Below are positions 41,758-50,854 of a stretch of 64,000 nucleotides of DNA, one piece after another; positions within the stretch are counted from its first letter, which is position 1, and every line of letters begins with the position of its first letter. Below the pieces are notes generated by a model. That model was not told the origin of the DNA. It worked only from the letters and a program-made list of their open reading frames with translations, and did no database searches. The stretch spans positions 1 to 64,000 of the forward strand of contig SVTL01000002.1 of NCBI GenBank assembly GCA_015063795.1. Direction: 5' to 3'. This DNA is from Oscillospiraceae bacterium (GTDB lineage: Bacteria > Bacillota > Clostridia > Oscillospirales > CAG-272). The translations under genes were made by a program, and so were the position numbers.

Positions 41758-41802
41758 AAGCCCCCCGCCTCTGCGCTATAATGGTAACGAGGTGAGGGGC
41801 TT
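41758..41802 (+). promoter_or_regulatory. 14-bp hairpin covering the ytvI SD, with a -10-like TATAAT in the loop
   Basis: AAGCCCCCCGCCTC (41758-41771) pairs with GAGGTGAGGGGCTT (41789-41802), one mismatch and one G-U; no U-tract afterwards. Confidence 0.7.
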
Positions 41803-42862
41803 GTCATATCTGCCGGAAAAAGGCTATAAACGCATCATGGTGCTGACCTTTTACGCTCTGCTGGCGGCAGGAGCGTTTTTTCTGCTGTTCCGCCATCTGT
41901 TTTTTATGATCCTGCCCTTTGTCATCGCCTACGGCATTTCCTTGCTCTGCCGCCCCGTGTTCGACTACCTTCAGCGGCGGACGGGAACCAGCCGAAAAGC
42001 GCTCAGCTTTCTTACCGTTCTGCTGTTGCTGCTCCTTGTTGCGGGGATCGGCGTTTTGCTGATCAGCCGTCTCTGGCGCGAGCTGCGTCATTTTCTCGAC
42101 TATCTCAGCACCGATTCGCAGACCATCATCGACAGCGCGGTGGATTTTATCTACGACATCGGCGAGCGGCTGCCGTTTTTTGACGGCGGCGGACAGATCG
42201 TGGATCTGGCGGTGGAGTGGGTGAAAAGCATGGTCTCCGCCGTTTCGCTGAAGATCCCGGAGCTGGTCACGCGGATTGTCAAGCGCTTGCCCGACCTGCT
42301 GTTTTCGCTGATCATCACGGTCATGGCGCTCTACTACACCTGCGCCGATCACGAGGCCATCAACCGCTTTCTGCTGGGGCTGATGCCGAAGGAGATGCAG
42401 CAAAAGGTCTGCGTGTGGAAAAAGCATTTGTTTTCCGGTCTCGGGAAGATCCTGCGCGCCTATCTTCTGCTGACGCTGATCACCTTTCTGCAGGTGCTGA
42501 CCGGGCTTTTGATCCTGCACGCAGAGTATGCGTTCACGCTGGCCTTTCTCATCGCCCTTGTGGACGCTCTGCCCATTCTGGGCGCGGGGGCGGTTCTGCT
42601 CCCCTGGTCGGCCGTTCAGCTGATCCGCGGCGATTATTACATCGGCTTCGGGCTTCTGATCCTGTTTGCCGCTGTGTGGATCACGCGCCGCATCATCGAG
42701 CCGAAGGTGGTGGGGAGCAGCATGGGGCTCAATCCGCTGGCAACGCTTTTGTCGATGTACATCGGCTTCAAGCTCTTCGGGCTGGTGGGACTGCTGTTTG
42801 CCCCTTTAGCGGTTCTGATCGTGCGGAAGCTTCTGAGTGAGCGGGAGAAGCGGTCTTTTTGA
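41801..42862 (+). CDS. ytvI: Sporulation integral membrane protein YtvI (AI-2E exporter-like family)
   Basis: About 350 aa polytopic protein with AI-2E-family features (IINRFLLGLMPKEMQQK...LGKILRAYLLLTLITFLQVLTGLLIL). Start ambiguous: GTG 41792 (track) or TTG 41801, which has the better-spaced GAGGTG. Confidence 0.85.
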   Translation: MSYLPEKGYKRIMVLTFYALLAAGAFFLLFRHLFFMILPFVIAYGISLLCRPVFDYLQRRTGTSRKALSFLTVLLLLLLVAGIGVLLISRLWRELRHFLDYLSTDSQTIIDSAVDFIYDIGERLPFFDGGGQIVDLAVEWVKSMVSAVSLKIPELVTRIVKRLPDLLFSLIITVMALYYTCADHEAINRFLLGLMPKEMQQKVCVWKKHLFSGLGKILRAYLLLTLITFLQVLTGLLILHAEYAFTLAFLIALVDALPILGAGAVLLPWSAVQLIRGDYYIGFGLLILFAAVWITRRIIEPKVVGSSMGLNPLATLLSMYIGFKLFGLVGLLFAPLAVLIVRKLLSEREKRSF

Positions 42863-42867
42863 AGGTG

Positions 42868-43164
42868 TCAGTCCTCCCAGATGAATTTTTTCTTTTTGTC
42901 CTTGCCGCCGTTTCCGCCCTTCAGCTCGCCGACGTTGACTAAGATCGTGTCGTCGCCGATGCGGTCGATCCGTTCCCAGGGAATGGTGATCTCATCGCCC
43001 CTGCTCAGCAAAAAGCCCTTGCTTTCGCCCGGGACGCGGATGGCGGCAACTTTCCCGTCGCAGATGTTGATGTCAACGTCGCATACATAACCAAGGCATC
43101 GCCCGTCGCAGACGTTGATGACCTGCTTGTTCCGCAGATCGCGGATACAGCAAAAGGAATGCAT
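42868..43164 (-). CDS. YlmC/YmxH family sporulation protein (PRC-barrel)
   Basis: MHSFCCIRDLRNKQVINVCDGRCLGYVCDVDINICDGKVAAIRVPG; ATG 43164 with AAGGAGGT. Confidence 0.92.
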   Translation of the reverse strand: MHSFCCIRDLRNKQVINVCDGRCLGYVCDVDINICDGKVAAIRVPGESKGFLLSRGDEITIPWERIDRIGDDTILVNVGELKGGNGGKDKKKKFIWED

Positions 43165-43241
43165 GATATTACCTCCTTGTAACACATTGTACACATTTAT
43201 CCTGTATAATAAAGTGATATATCTATTTTTATACGGGTTGG

Positions 43242-43922
43242 ATGATGAATATGACCGATTACGACGTATATCTGTTTGATTTTGATTTCACGCTGGTGAA
43301 CGCGCTTCCCGGCATCGTGAAAAGCTATAACTATGCCTTCCAGACCTACGGCCTTCCCGCCAGAGACGATCTGACGGTCAAGAATACGGTGGGGCTTCCC
43401 GTGCCGACCAGCTTCATGCTGATGAACGACCGTGTGGACGAGACGCTGGCGAAGAAGCTGGAGGATACGTTCACCAAGGCGGCGGATGTGTATATGAACG
43501 CCAACACCTCCTTTCTTCCCGGAAGCCGCGCTTTTCTGGAGAAGCTGACCGCGGCAGGAAAGCGGATGGGCGTTGTCACCACCAAGAAGGCTTACCGCAT
43601 CCATGAATTTTTCGCTTCGCAGGGCATGGCGGACTGCCTGTCGCTGGTCATCGGCGGCGAGGAGGTCAAGGTGCACAAGCCCGATCCGGAGGGACTGCTT
43701 CTCGCCTGCGCGCATTTTCAAAAGCAGTTCGGCATCCCGAAGGAGCGTGTGCTGTACATCGGGGACAACGAGGTGGATGCCGGTGCGGCCGAGGGTGCGG
43801 GGGTGGATTTTGCCGCCGTGCTGACGGGCACAACACCGCGTGAGGCTTTTTTGAAGCATCCGCACAAGCTTCTCTGCGCCGATATGACCGCCCTTGCCGA
43901 AGCACTTTTGGAACGAAAGTGA
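43242..43922 (+). CDS. HAD family hydrolase (phosphoglycolate phosphatase-like)
   Basis: VYLFDFDFTLVNALPGIVKSYNYAF and GVVTTKKAYR / YIGDNEVDAGAAEGAGV motifs. Confidence 0.9.
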   Translation: MMNMTDYDVYLFDFDFTLVNALPGIVKSYNYAFQTYGLPARDDLTVKNTVGLPVPTSFMLMNDRVDETLAKKLEDTFTKAADVYMNANTSFLPGSRAFLEKLTAAGKRMGVVTTKKAYRIHEFFASQGMADCLSLVIGGEEVKVHKPDPEGLLLACAHFQKQFGIPKERVLYIGDNEVDAGAAEGAGVDFAAVLTGTTPREAFLKHPHKLLCADMTALAEALLERK

Positions 43923-43933
43923 GGAGACCGCCT

Positions 43934-46327
43934 ATGAAAGCGATTCTGTCTTTTTTGCTGGCGATGAGCCTGCTGCTGTCCATGGCGGCCTGCACATCGA
44001 CTCAGCCGGGGCAAACGCCGTCCGATGATACATCGGAGGAGTCTGTTTTTGATCTGACCGCCGACGATTCGGTCGTCATCCGCGAGGAGCGAAGCGAGAC
44101 CAACAAACAAAATCCGCTGATCGTGGGCATTGCCGACGGCGACGGCGGACTCAATCCGCTGTATCTGGCAAAGGAGAGCGAGTATGACATCGCCTCTCTG
44201 CTGCACACCCCTCTTCTTGAGCTGTCCGCCGATGCGCTTCCCACCGCGGGGCTGACGGCGAATGCTCTTTGCTATTCCTATGCGGTCACCGATCACGAGG
44301 ACGGCAGCTCGTCCTATGACTTTATCCTGAAAAACGGCGTCAAGACCGCCGACGGCAAGGTGGTCGGTGCCGAGGATCTGTTAGCCACGCTGTACGTCAT
44401 GCTCGATCCGCTGTATGACGGAACGGTGACGCTGAACGCCATGGACATCCGCGGCCTGAAGGAGTATCTCTTCCAGCCGACCGGGGGCGAGAGCGCTTCC
44501 GATGCGGAACAGGCGCTGCGTGATCAGGCGCGGGCAAGACTGGATGCGGTGGTGGACGGCAGGAGCACCGATGCCGAGGCGATCGCGGTCGTGGACGGCT
44601 TTGTGCGCGATGCCATCGCTGCCGATGCCGAAACGCTGAAGAGCTATCTGAACGAAAACGGATGTGTGCCGGATATGAGCACGCTGGGGCTGTCGGGCTT
44701 CCCGGCAAATGTCCCGCATAAGCTGGCGCTGGCGGCTTATTTCGGCGCTTTGTGCTATGAAAATGAGACCTATCTCTTTGCGGATGAAAGCGGTCTTTCC
44801 GACGAGAAGAGAGAGGATTATACGCTCGAACAGATCATCGACGGCTGTGCTGCCTATGTGAAGGCGGCCATGTCCCCTGCCTCCTTTGACAAGCGTTACG
44901 ACTGGAACTGCGTGACCGACAACGGAGAAGGGAACCGTTCGCTGGAGGCGCTTTACCGTGCCGGCTATGCCAAGCGCATGGAGGAAACGTCTTTCCCCGT
45001 CAAGAGCATTTCGGGACTGGAAAAGGGGCTTGTCACCTGTGAGGACGGCATCGTCCGCGAAAGCGTTACGCTGACACTGAACAGCATCAACAGCAACGCC
45101 CCCTGGACCTTCAATTTCTTTGTCCTTTCCAAGGATGTTTTTGCCTTCGGCACAGGCGATACGAGGCTGAATGCGGTCGGTCTCCCCTTTGCCTCCGAGG
45201 CGTTTATGAGCCGCATCCGCACGCTGGAGCTGACAAGCGGCACCGGTCCCTACCGTCTGGACCTGCGCGAAAACGGCGAGATCCATCTTTCGGCCAACGA
45301 GTCCTTCTTCTTAGGGCGTTCGGAGGTAAAAACGCTGATCCTGCGCGAGGTATCGCAGACCGACAGCTTTGAAAAGGTGATGAGCGGCGAGATCCATTTT
45401 GCCAAAACAACCGCCTCCTCCGATAAGATCACAAAGCTGAAGAGCGATGCCAAGTATGCAGGCATGGGATATTTGACCGTGGATTTTCTCGGCTATGGCT
45501 ACATCGGTCTCAATCCCGCACTGATCGATACGGTACAGGAGCGACGCGCGCTGATCAGCACCATGGACACCTCGCTGTCCCTGCTGTCGTATACCGCTGA
45601 TCTGGCGGAGACCATTCACCGTCCCAATACGCTCAATTCCTGGACATATCCCGACGGCGCTGATGCCTATTATCCCTATGACGAAAGCGGCGAAACGGCC
45701 AAGGCCCTCTTCCTTGAGGCAGGCTTTGTGTATAAGGATGAAAAAATGCTGGATGCCGACGGCCACCAGCTCTCCTATGTCTATACGCTGGCAACCGACC
45801 TGAACAAGCACCCCGCCGGACGGACCTTCCTCAAATCCAAGGAGATCCTGGAAAAGGTGGGCGTGCGTGTGGAGATCGTCACCGACGAGGCTCTGGCCGA
45901 TGTGCTCATCGAGGGCGATACGGCGGTGTGGGCGGCGGCATGGACCTCCTCGGCCGATGCGGACGTGTTCTCGATCTATTGCTCGGATAAGAAGCTGAAC
46001 ACCTCCTCGGATCTTCCCAATGTCTTCGGACTCTTCCGCCTGTTTGAAAGCGGGAGCGAGGAGGAGAAGGCCATCTGCATCGAGATCAACGAAACGCTGT
46101 ATGCGATCCGCCGCACCAGCGACATCAAATCGCGCAAGGCTCTCTACCGCACGCTGTATGACAAGATCATGGAGCTGGGCGTGGAGCTTCCCACCTATCA
46201 GAAGAAGGATCTGTATGTCTATAACCGCGCCGTGATCGACGAAAGCACGGTCCTTCCGCAGGAGAAATGCGGGTATTTCCTCCTCCCCACCGACCGCCTC
46301 TGGCAGATCCGCCTGCTGGGAAACTGA
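43934..46327 (+). CDS. ABC transporter substrate-binding lipoprotein, peptide/oligopeptide (SBP family 5) type
   Basis: Lipobox MAAC; NPLIVGIADGDGGLNPLYLAKESEYDIASLLHTPLLEL... family-5 SBP organisation. Confidence 0.82.
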   Translation: MKAILSFLLAMSLLLSMAACTSTQPGQTPSDDTSEESVFDLTADDSVVIREERSETNKQNPLIVGIADGDGGLNPLYLAKESEYDIASLLHTPLLELSADALPTAGLTANALCYSYAVTDHEDGSSSYDFILKNGVKTADGKVVGAEDLLATLYVMLDPLYDGTVTLNAMDIRGLKEYLFQPTGGESASDAEQALRDQARARLDAVVDGRSTDAEAIAVVDGFVRDAIAADAETLKSYLNENGCVPDMSTLGLSGFPANVPHKLALAAYFGALCYENETYLFADESGLSDEKREDYTLEQIIDGCAAYVKAAMSPASFDKRYDWNCVTDNGEGNRSLEALYRAGYAKRMEETSFPVKSISGLEKGLVTCEDGIVRESVTLTLNSINSNAPWTFNFFVLSKDVFAFGTGDTRLNAVGLPFASEAFMSRIRTLELTSGTGPYRLDLRENGEIHLSANESFFLGRSEVKTLILREVSQTDSFEKVMSGEIHFAKTTASSDKITKLKSDAKYAGMGYLTVDFLGYGYIGLNPALIDTVQERRALISTMDTSLSLLSYTADLAETIHRPNTLNSWTYPDGADAYYPYDESGETAKALFLEAGFVYKDEKMLDADGHQLSYVYTLATDLNKHPAGRTFLKSKEILEKVGVRVEIVTDEALADVLIEGDTAVWAAAWTSSADADVFSIYCSDKKLNTSSDLPNVFGLFRLFESGSEEEKAICIEINETLYAIRRTSDIKSRKALYRTLYDKIMELGVELPTYQKKDLYVYNRAVIDESTVLPQEKCGYFLLPTDRLWQIRLLGN

Positions 46328-46344
46328 AACGAATACACATAAGG

Positions 46345-46375
46345 AAAGCCCCCGTTTTTCGTGAACGAGGGCTTT
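46345..46375. terminator. Bidirectional terminator between convergent genes
   Basis: AAAGCCCCCGTT / AACGAGGGCTTT hairpin with T-rich flanks in both orientations. Confidence 0.75.
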
Positions 46376-46384
46376 TGTTTTGGC

Positions 46385-47020
46385 TTATAATTCTCTTTTT
46401 TGATAAAACACCACCGAAAGATACCAGGAAAGGGCATAGAGTGCGATGCCGATGAGGCAGATGGTTGGCAAAACGGGCAGGAGGGAGGCTGCAAGCACTT
46501 GCTCTCCGAAGCGCTTGGCAAACAGATTGGCGAACAGGATGCTCATCGCGCAGACCACACCGATCATCACCGAGTAGGCGATGCGCCCCTTTTCCACGCC
46601 TTTTTTGAACATAAACGGCAGGGTGATGGAGGAGGAGATCATCGACAGGATCAGAAGAAGAAGCATCATCGCCAGATAGTCGCCGAAGCGAAAACTCCCT
46701 CTCATCTGCAAACGGATCGCCTGCACGATACCGCTGACAAGAATTGTGGCTCCCTGCGTCATCAATCCGATCAGATATTTTCCGCTGACGATCTGTTTGC
46801 GGGTATAGGGCATGGTTTCGCTATACAGGCACCAGCGGCTTCTTTCGTCGTAGCCGAGGAGATTGACGGGGATCATGCCGCAGAGAATGCAGGGATAGAA
46901 AACAAAAAACAGATTTTCATCGCTGAAAAAGGATATCACGAGGAAAACGACCGCGAGGAAAAGATAAGCGCGGCAGTATGTTTTCATCATGTACCAATCC
47001 TTCAGAAGAAGTCCCTTCAT
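46385..47020 (-). CDS. ABC-2 type transporter permease
   Basis: 211 aa polytopic, MKGLLLKDWYMMKTYCRAYLFLAVVFLVIS; operonic with an ATPase. Confidence 0.85.
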   Translation of the reverse strand: MKGLLLKDWYMMKTYCRAYLFLAVVFLVISFFSDENLFFVFYPCILCGMIPVNLLGYDERSRWCLYSETMPYTRKQIVSGKYLIGLMTQGATILVSGIVQAIRLQMRGSFRFGDYLAMMLLLLILSMISSSITLPFMFKKGVEKGRIAYSVMIGVVCAMSILFANLFAKRFGEQVLAASLLPVLPTICLIGIALYALSWYLSVVFYQKREL

Positions 47021-47021
47021 C

Positions 47022-47864
47022 TCAGCTACCCCCTTTCATCATAAACACGAACAGCTCCTCAAGGCTGATCGGATTGACCTTGATCGCATCGGGAACGTCC
47101 TGCCGCTTCATCAGCAGCTCAACGCCGTAGGGCGTTTCTTTTTTGCAGCGAATGGGCTTGCCGTCGAAGAAAGAGAACTGCTCTTTCGTGCAGAAAACCG
47201 TGCCGTATTCGCTCAAAAGCCGATCCTTTTCCTCGCAGAGCAGAAGCGTTCCCTTGTGAAGAAAGGCCGCATAGTCGCAGATCTTTTCCAGATCGGTGAC
47301 GATGTGTGAGGAGATGAGGATCGAATGGGATTCGTCTCTTGTAAACTCAGATAACATTTCCACCACTTCGTCGCGGACAACGGGATCCAGTCCGTTGGTC
47401 GGCTCATCGAGGAGAAGAAGCTTGGCGTGGTGGGAGAGGGCAATGGCGATGCCGAGCTTTGTTTTCATCCCGCGGGAAAAATCCTTGAAGGGCTTGTGTT
47501 CGGGCAGAGACATTTTTTTGAGCAGACGGTCGTATTCTCCCTCATCCCAGCGGGCGAAGGTGTTTTTCATGACCTTCCCAACCTGCTTTGCCGTCAGGCA
47601 TTCGGGGAGCCCGATCTCGTCGGTCACAACGCCGACATCCTCTTTGATCTGATGGCTGTCGCTCACGCTGTCCTTGCCGAGGATGGTGATGCTTCCGCTT
47701 TCCTTGGCGATCATGTTCAGCATCAGCTTGAACAGCGTGCTTTTGCCCGCTCCGTTTTCGCCGATCAGCCCCATGATACAGCCCTGCGGCAGGGAGAGAC
47801 TGACATCGTCGAGAAGAAAGCCGGGAAAGGCTTTTTTCAGATTTTGAATGTCAATGGCATTCAT
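47022..47864 (-). CDS. ABC transporter ATP-binding protein (YtrB-like)
   Basis: GLIGENGAGKSTLFKLMLNMI; FSRGMKTKLGIAIALSHHAKLLLLDEPTNGLDP. Confidence 0.94.
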   Translation of the reverse strand: MNAIDIQNLKKAFPGFLLDDVSLSLPQGCIMGLIGENGAGKSTLFKLMLNMIAKESGSITILGKDSVSDSHQIKEDVGVVTDEIGLPECLTAKQVGKVMKNTFARWDEGEYDRLLKKMSLPEHKPFKDFSRGMKTKLGIAIALSHHAKLLLLDEPTNGLDPVVRDEVVEMLSEFTRDESHSILISSHIVTDLEKICDYAAFLHKGTLLLCEEKDRLLSEYGTVFCTKEQFSFFDGKPIRCKKETPYGVELLMKRQDVPDAIKVNPISLEELFVFMMKGGS

Positions 47865-48238
47865 TGTTTTTCCTCCATTTCAAATGCGATCATTTCGGCA
47901 ATGTCCTCCTTGCTCAATTGGCAGGACACAGCCAGCTTGGCGATCTGCGCGATGTGTTCTTCGATCTTCTTCAGATTTTCTTCCCGCAAAAGCGCAGTGT
48001 TCTTTCTCGCCACAAAGCAGCCTTTGCCGGGGAGCGTGTAGAGAAAGCCCTCCTTTTCCAGCTCTTCATAGGCGCGCTTGGTGGTGATGAAGCTGATGCG
48101 GAGATCCTTGGCCAGCCCGCGGATGGAGGGAAGCATCTCGTCCTCCTTCAGCTCGCCGCCGATGATCTGCGCTTTGATCTGAGAATAGATCTGATTGTAG
48201 ATCGGCTCGCCGCTCTTGTTGTCGATAAAGAGATTCAC
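47861..48238 (-). CDS. GntR family transcriptional regulator, YtrA subfamily
   Basis: PIYNQIYSQIKAQIIGGELKEDEMLPSIRGLAKDLRISFITTKRAYEELEKEGFLYTLPGKGCFV. Confidence 0.94.
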   Translation of the reverse strand: MNLFIDNKSGEPIYNQIYSQIKAQIIGGELKEDEMLPSIRGLAKDLRISFITTKRAYEELEKEGFLYTLPGKGCFVARKNTALLREENLKKIEEHIAQIAKLAVSCQLSKEDIAEMIAFEMEEKQ

Positions 48239-48259
48239 GGAGTCACCCTCTTCTGTTAT

Positions 48260-48302
48260 AACTGTATATACCGATTATATACAGTTTATCACGTTTTGTC
48301 AA
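48260..48302 (-). promoter_or_regulatory. Promoter and putative operator of the second GntR/ABC operon
   Basis: Minus strand TTGACA (48302-48297), 17-nt spacer, TATAAT (48279-48274); perfect 11-bp inverted repeat AACTGTATATA/TATATACAGTT (48260-48286) over the -10. Confidence 0.8.
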
Positions 48303-48349
48303 GCCCTTTGGCAAAAAAGGCAGGAAGGAAAAGAAAAAAGACGCTCTGC

Positions 48350-48377
48350 TTGACAAACGGGGAAAAATGGGTATAAT
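48350..48377 (+). promoter_or_regulatory. rnpB promoter
   Basis: TTGACA, 16-nt spacer, TATAAT just upstream of the RNase P RNA. Confidence 0.8.
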
Positions 48378-48385
48378 AAGAGGTA

Positions 48386-48772
48386 AGTACCGGGAAGCGC
48401 GGTCGCGCGATATCATGCCGAAAGGTCGTATCGTGAGGAAAGTCCGGGCTTCGCAGGGCAGGATAACGGATAACGTCCGCCGGAGGCGACTCCAGGGAAA
48501 GTGCAACAGAAAGCAACCGCCTCTCTTTTTGGGGAGGTAAGGGTGGAAAGGCGAGGTAAGAGCTCACCGGCGCGGATGGCAACACCGCGCAACTGTAAAC
48601 CCTATCCGAAGCAACACCGTATGCGGATTCGCTATAGCGACGGTTGGCCCGACCGATGTCCGCGGGTGGCAGCGGGATCTTGATCCCCGAGCAGCGATGG
48701 CAACATTCTGCAAAGATAGATGATCGCGGGGGGCTTTTGCCCCAACAGAACCCGGCTTACATTCCCGGTACC
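48386..48772 (+). ncRNA. rnpB: RNase P RNA component
   Basis: GAGGAAAGTCCGGGCT, ACAGAAAGCAACCGCC and AACCCGGCTTACA conserved blocks; terminal helix GTACCGGGAA/TTCCCGGTAC. Confidence 0.95.
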
Positions 48773-48804
48773 TACTGCTTAAAATCCATTGTTGAGAGGC
48801 CGAT

Positions 48805-49137
48805 ATGCTCAAATACATCCGTTTTCTGCAACGACTCGGCAAAGAGAAGTATTACATCGCATCCGCCAAGCGGTATCTGCTGATGCCAATGGTCTGGTTT
48901 TGGGGAGTGATGTTCCTTCTCTTTTTGTTTTTCGGGGGCGATTCGTTTTCCTACACGGTCGGACCGATCCTGTTTCTGATGATCTGGCCGGCGGTCTGGT
49001 ACTCGCGTTTCTTTAAGATCTTCGGCTATAACCGCCTGTTTTACTATCTTCTGTTGGTGGGCGTTCTGCTTGTGTTGTGCTTCATAGGGCGGACGCTTCA
49101 CCCGATGCTGTTTGCGTTTCTCACGCAAATGCTGTGA
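48805..49137 (+). CDS. Small predicted membrane protein, unknown function
   Basis: 110 aa ORF with three hydrophobic segments between rnpB and the MutS-like gene; same strand. Confidence 0.55.
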   Translation: MLKYIRFLQRLGKEKYYIASAKRYLLMPMVWFWGVMFLLFLFFGGDSFSYTVGPILFLMIWPAVWYSRFFKIFGYNRLFYYLLLVGVLLVLCFIGRTLHPMLFAFLTQML

Positions 49138-49174
49138 GGCAGAAGACCATGCGAATGCAAAGGAGTGGAAGACC

Positions 49175-50695
49175 ATGTTTGAGAATCTGATCCGCAAGGA
49201 TACCGAGGTCACATCGGGAAAGATGATGCCCTATCTTCGGGGCGTTTTTTCCGAGATGGGACTGGATAAGCTGCTGACGCGGGACGCGGCGGACTATTTC
49301 ACCACCGATGCGGACGTGATCCGTGAGCGGCAGGCGTTTTTCTGCGAGGAAAATGCCGCTTTGACCGATGCGCTGTTGCTGCTGGATGAGAAGCTGAAGG
49401 AATATGCCGAATACCGCACACCCAACAAGACCGAAACCGATCAGCTTTTCCGCCAGGTGGTGGACGCCGCTTTTTATGTGAAGCTGACCGATGCGCTGTA
49501 TGAAAAGGTGAAGCCGCTGGAGGGAAAGCTGGCGCAGGGCTCGGCAAAGGAGTTTGTTTCGTATGTGATCGCCGAGGCCGAGAGCGAGGCGTATAAAAAC
49601 TTCAGGCAGGGGCTGGAGACGGTGGCAGGCAACATCATGAACGTGAAGAGCGTCACCATCGGTGTCAACCTCAACTCCCAGCTTCGCCCGAAGGAGGCAG
49701 GGCTGGTGTCCATCAACACCGTCCCCTTCAAGTCGGGCGATCTTCTCGACCGTATCCTGCGGCTGGATTTTGTCCACGATGAATTTCACTGCATCAGTCC
49801 GCTGACCGCGGTGGCATCCTCTCTGCCCGATGAGCTTCAGCCTGTGGTCAACGAGGAGCTGAATGCGGCCTTGGCGCATATCCTCATCGATGCGCTGCGG
49901 AAGAGCCGCGCCCAGATCAGCCGCTATTTTTATGAAAAGATGGAGGTCTATGAGCGCATCAGCCGCGAGCTGACCTTCGTTCTGGCGGTCTATCGCTTCC
50001 TGGCGCGCATGAAGGAGGACGGCATTCCGCTCTGCGTGCCGACGGTCAGCGAGAACAACGAAACGCACATCCGCTCGCTGTATAATCCCTTCCTGCCCGA
50101 TGCCAGACGTGCGGACAAGATCGTGCCCAACGACGTGAATTTCGACAACAGCGGACGGCTGTATATCCTCACCGGTCCCAACAGCGGCGGCAAGACGGTG
50201 TATGTCAAGGCGGTGGCGACCGCTCAGCTGCTCTTCCAGCTGGGACTGCCCATTCCTGCCAAGAGCGCGGAGATGAAGATCATGGAGGGCGTGTTCCTCT
50301 TCTTCCCGCGCAATCAGGCCGAGAACAAATCCAGCGGACGGCTGGAGGAGGAATGCCGCCTGCTGGCCGACATCCTCAAGCTGGTCAACGAGAATACGCT
50401 GGTGCTGATGGACGAGACCTTTTCCTCCACCAGCGCCAAGGACGGCGCGGTGCTTGCCGAAAGCTGTCTGCAGAAGCTGCGGGCAAAGGGCTGTATGTGC
50501 ATCTTCTCCACCCACATCCATGAGCTGGCGGGACAGGTGGAGCGCATGAACGCCGTCGGCGGCGGAAACGACCGCATTGACCTGCTGGCCGCCGAGATCC
50601 GCGACACGCTCCGTACCTACCGCATCCTGCGCGGCTACACCGACGGAACCAGCGACGCGAAGACCATTGCCGCCAAGTACGGACTGCTGTCCTGA
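49175..50695 (+). CDS. MutS-family ATPase lacking the mismatch-recognition N-terminal domain
   Basis: YILTGPNSGGKTVYVKAVATAQLLFQLGLPIPA Walker A; LVLMDETFSSTSAKDGA Walker B; STHIHELAG; 506 aa. Confidence 0.85.
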   Translation: MFENLIRKDTEVTSGKMMPYLRGVFSEMGLDKLLTRDAADYFTTDADVIRERQAFFCEENAALTDALLLLDEKLKEYAEYRTPNKTETDQLFRQVVDAAFYVKLTDALYEKVKPLEGKLAQGSAKEFVSYVIAEAESEAYKNFRQGLETVAGNIMNVKSVTIGVNLNSQLRPKEAGLVSINTVPFKSGDLLDRILRLDFVHDEFHCISPLTAVASSLPDELQPVVNEELNAALAHILIDALRKSRAQISRYFYEKMEVYERISRELTFVLAVYRFLARMKEDGIPLCVPTVSENNETHIRSLYNPFLPDARRADKIVPNDVNFDNSGRLYILTGPNSGGKTVYVKAVATAQLLFQLGLPIPAKSAEMKIMEGVFLFFPRNQAENKSSGRLEEECRLLADILKLVNENTLVLMDETFSSTSAKDGAVLAESCLQKLRAKGCMCIFSTHIHELAGQVERMNAVGGGNDRIDLLAAEIRDTLRTYRILRGYTDGTSDAKTIAAKYGLLS

Positions 50696-50816
50696 ACCGT
50701 TCCCCAATTCGGAACGAAAGGCTTTTATTCCGAACGAAAAGCTTGTATAAACTTGTATAAAGAAGAAAAACGGAAGAAAACGGACGCAAAACAAGAAGCA
50801 AAGAAGAACCAAAAAT

Positions 50817-50854
50817 CCCCCGACGGCATAACCTGCTATCGGGGGTGTTTTTTT
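50817..50854 (+). promoter_or_regulatory. Terminator-like hairpin overlapping the yunB SD and start
   Basis: CCCCCGA (50817-50823) / TCGGGGG (50839-50845) stem then TGTTTTTTT; GGGGGTG is the only SD-like sequence before the TTG start at 50853. Confidence 0.65.
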
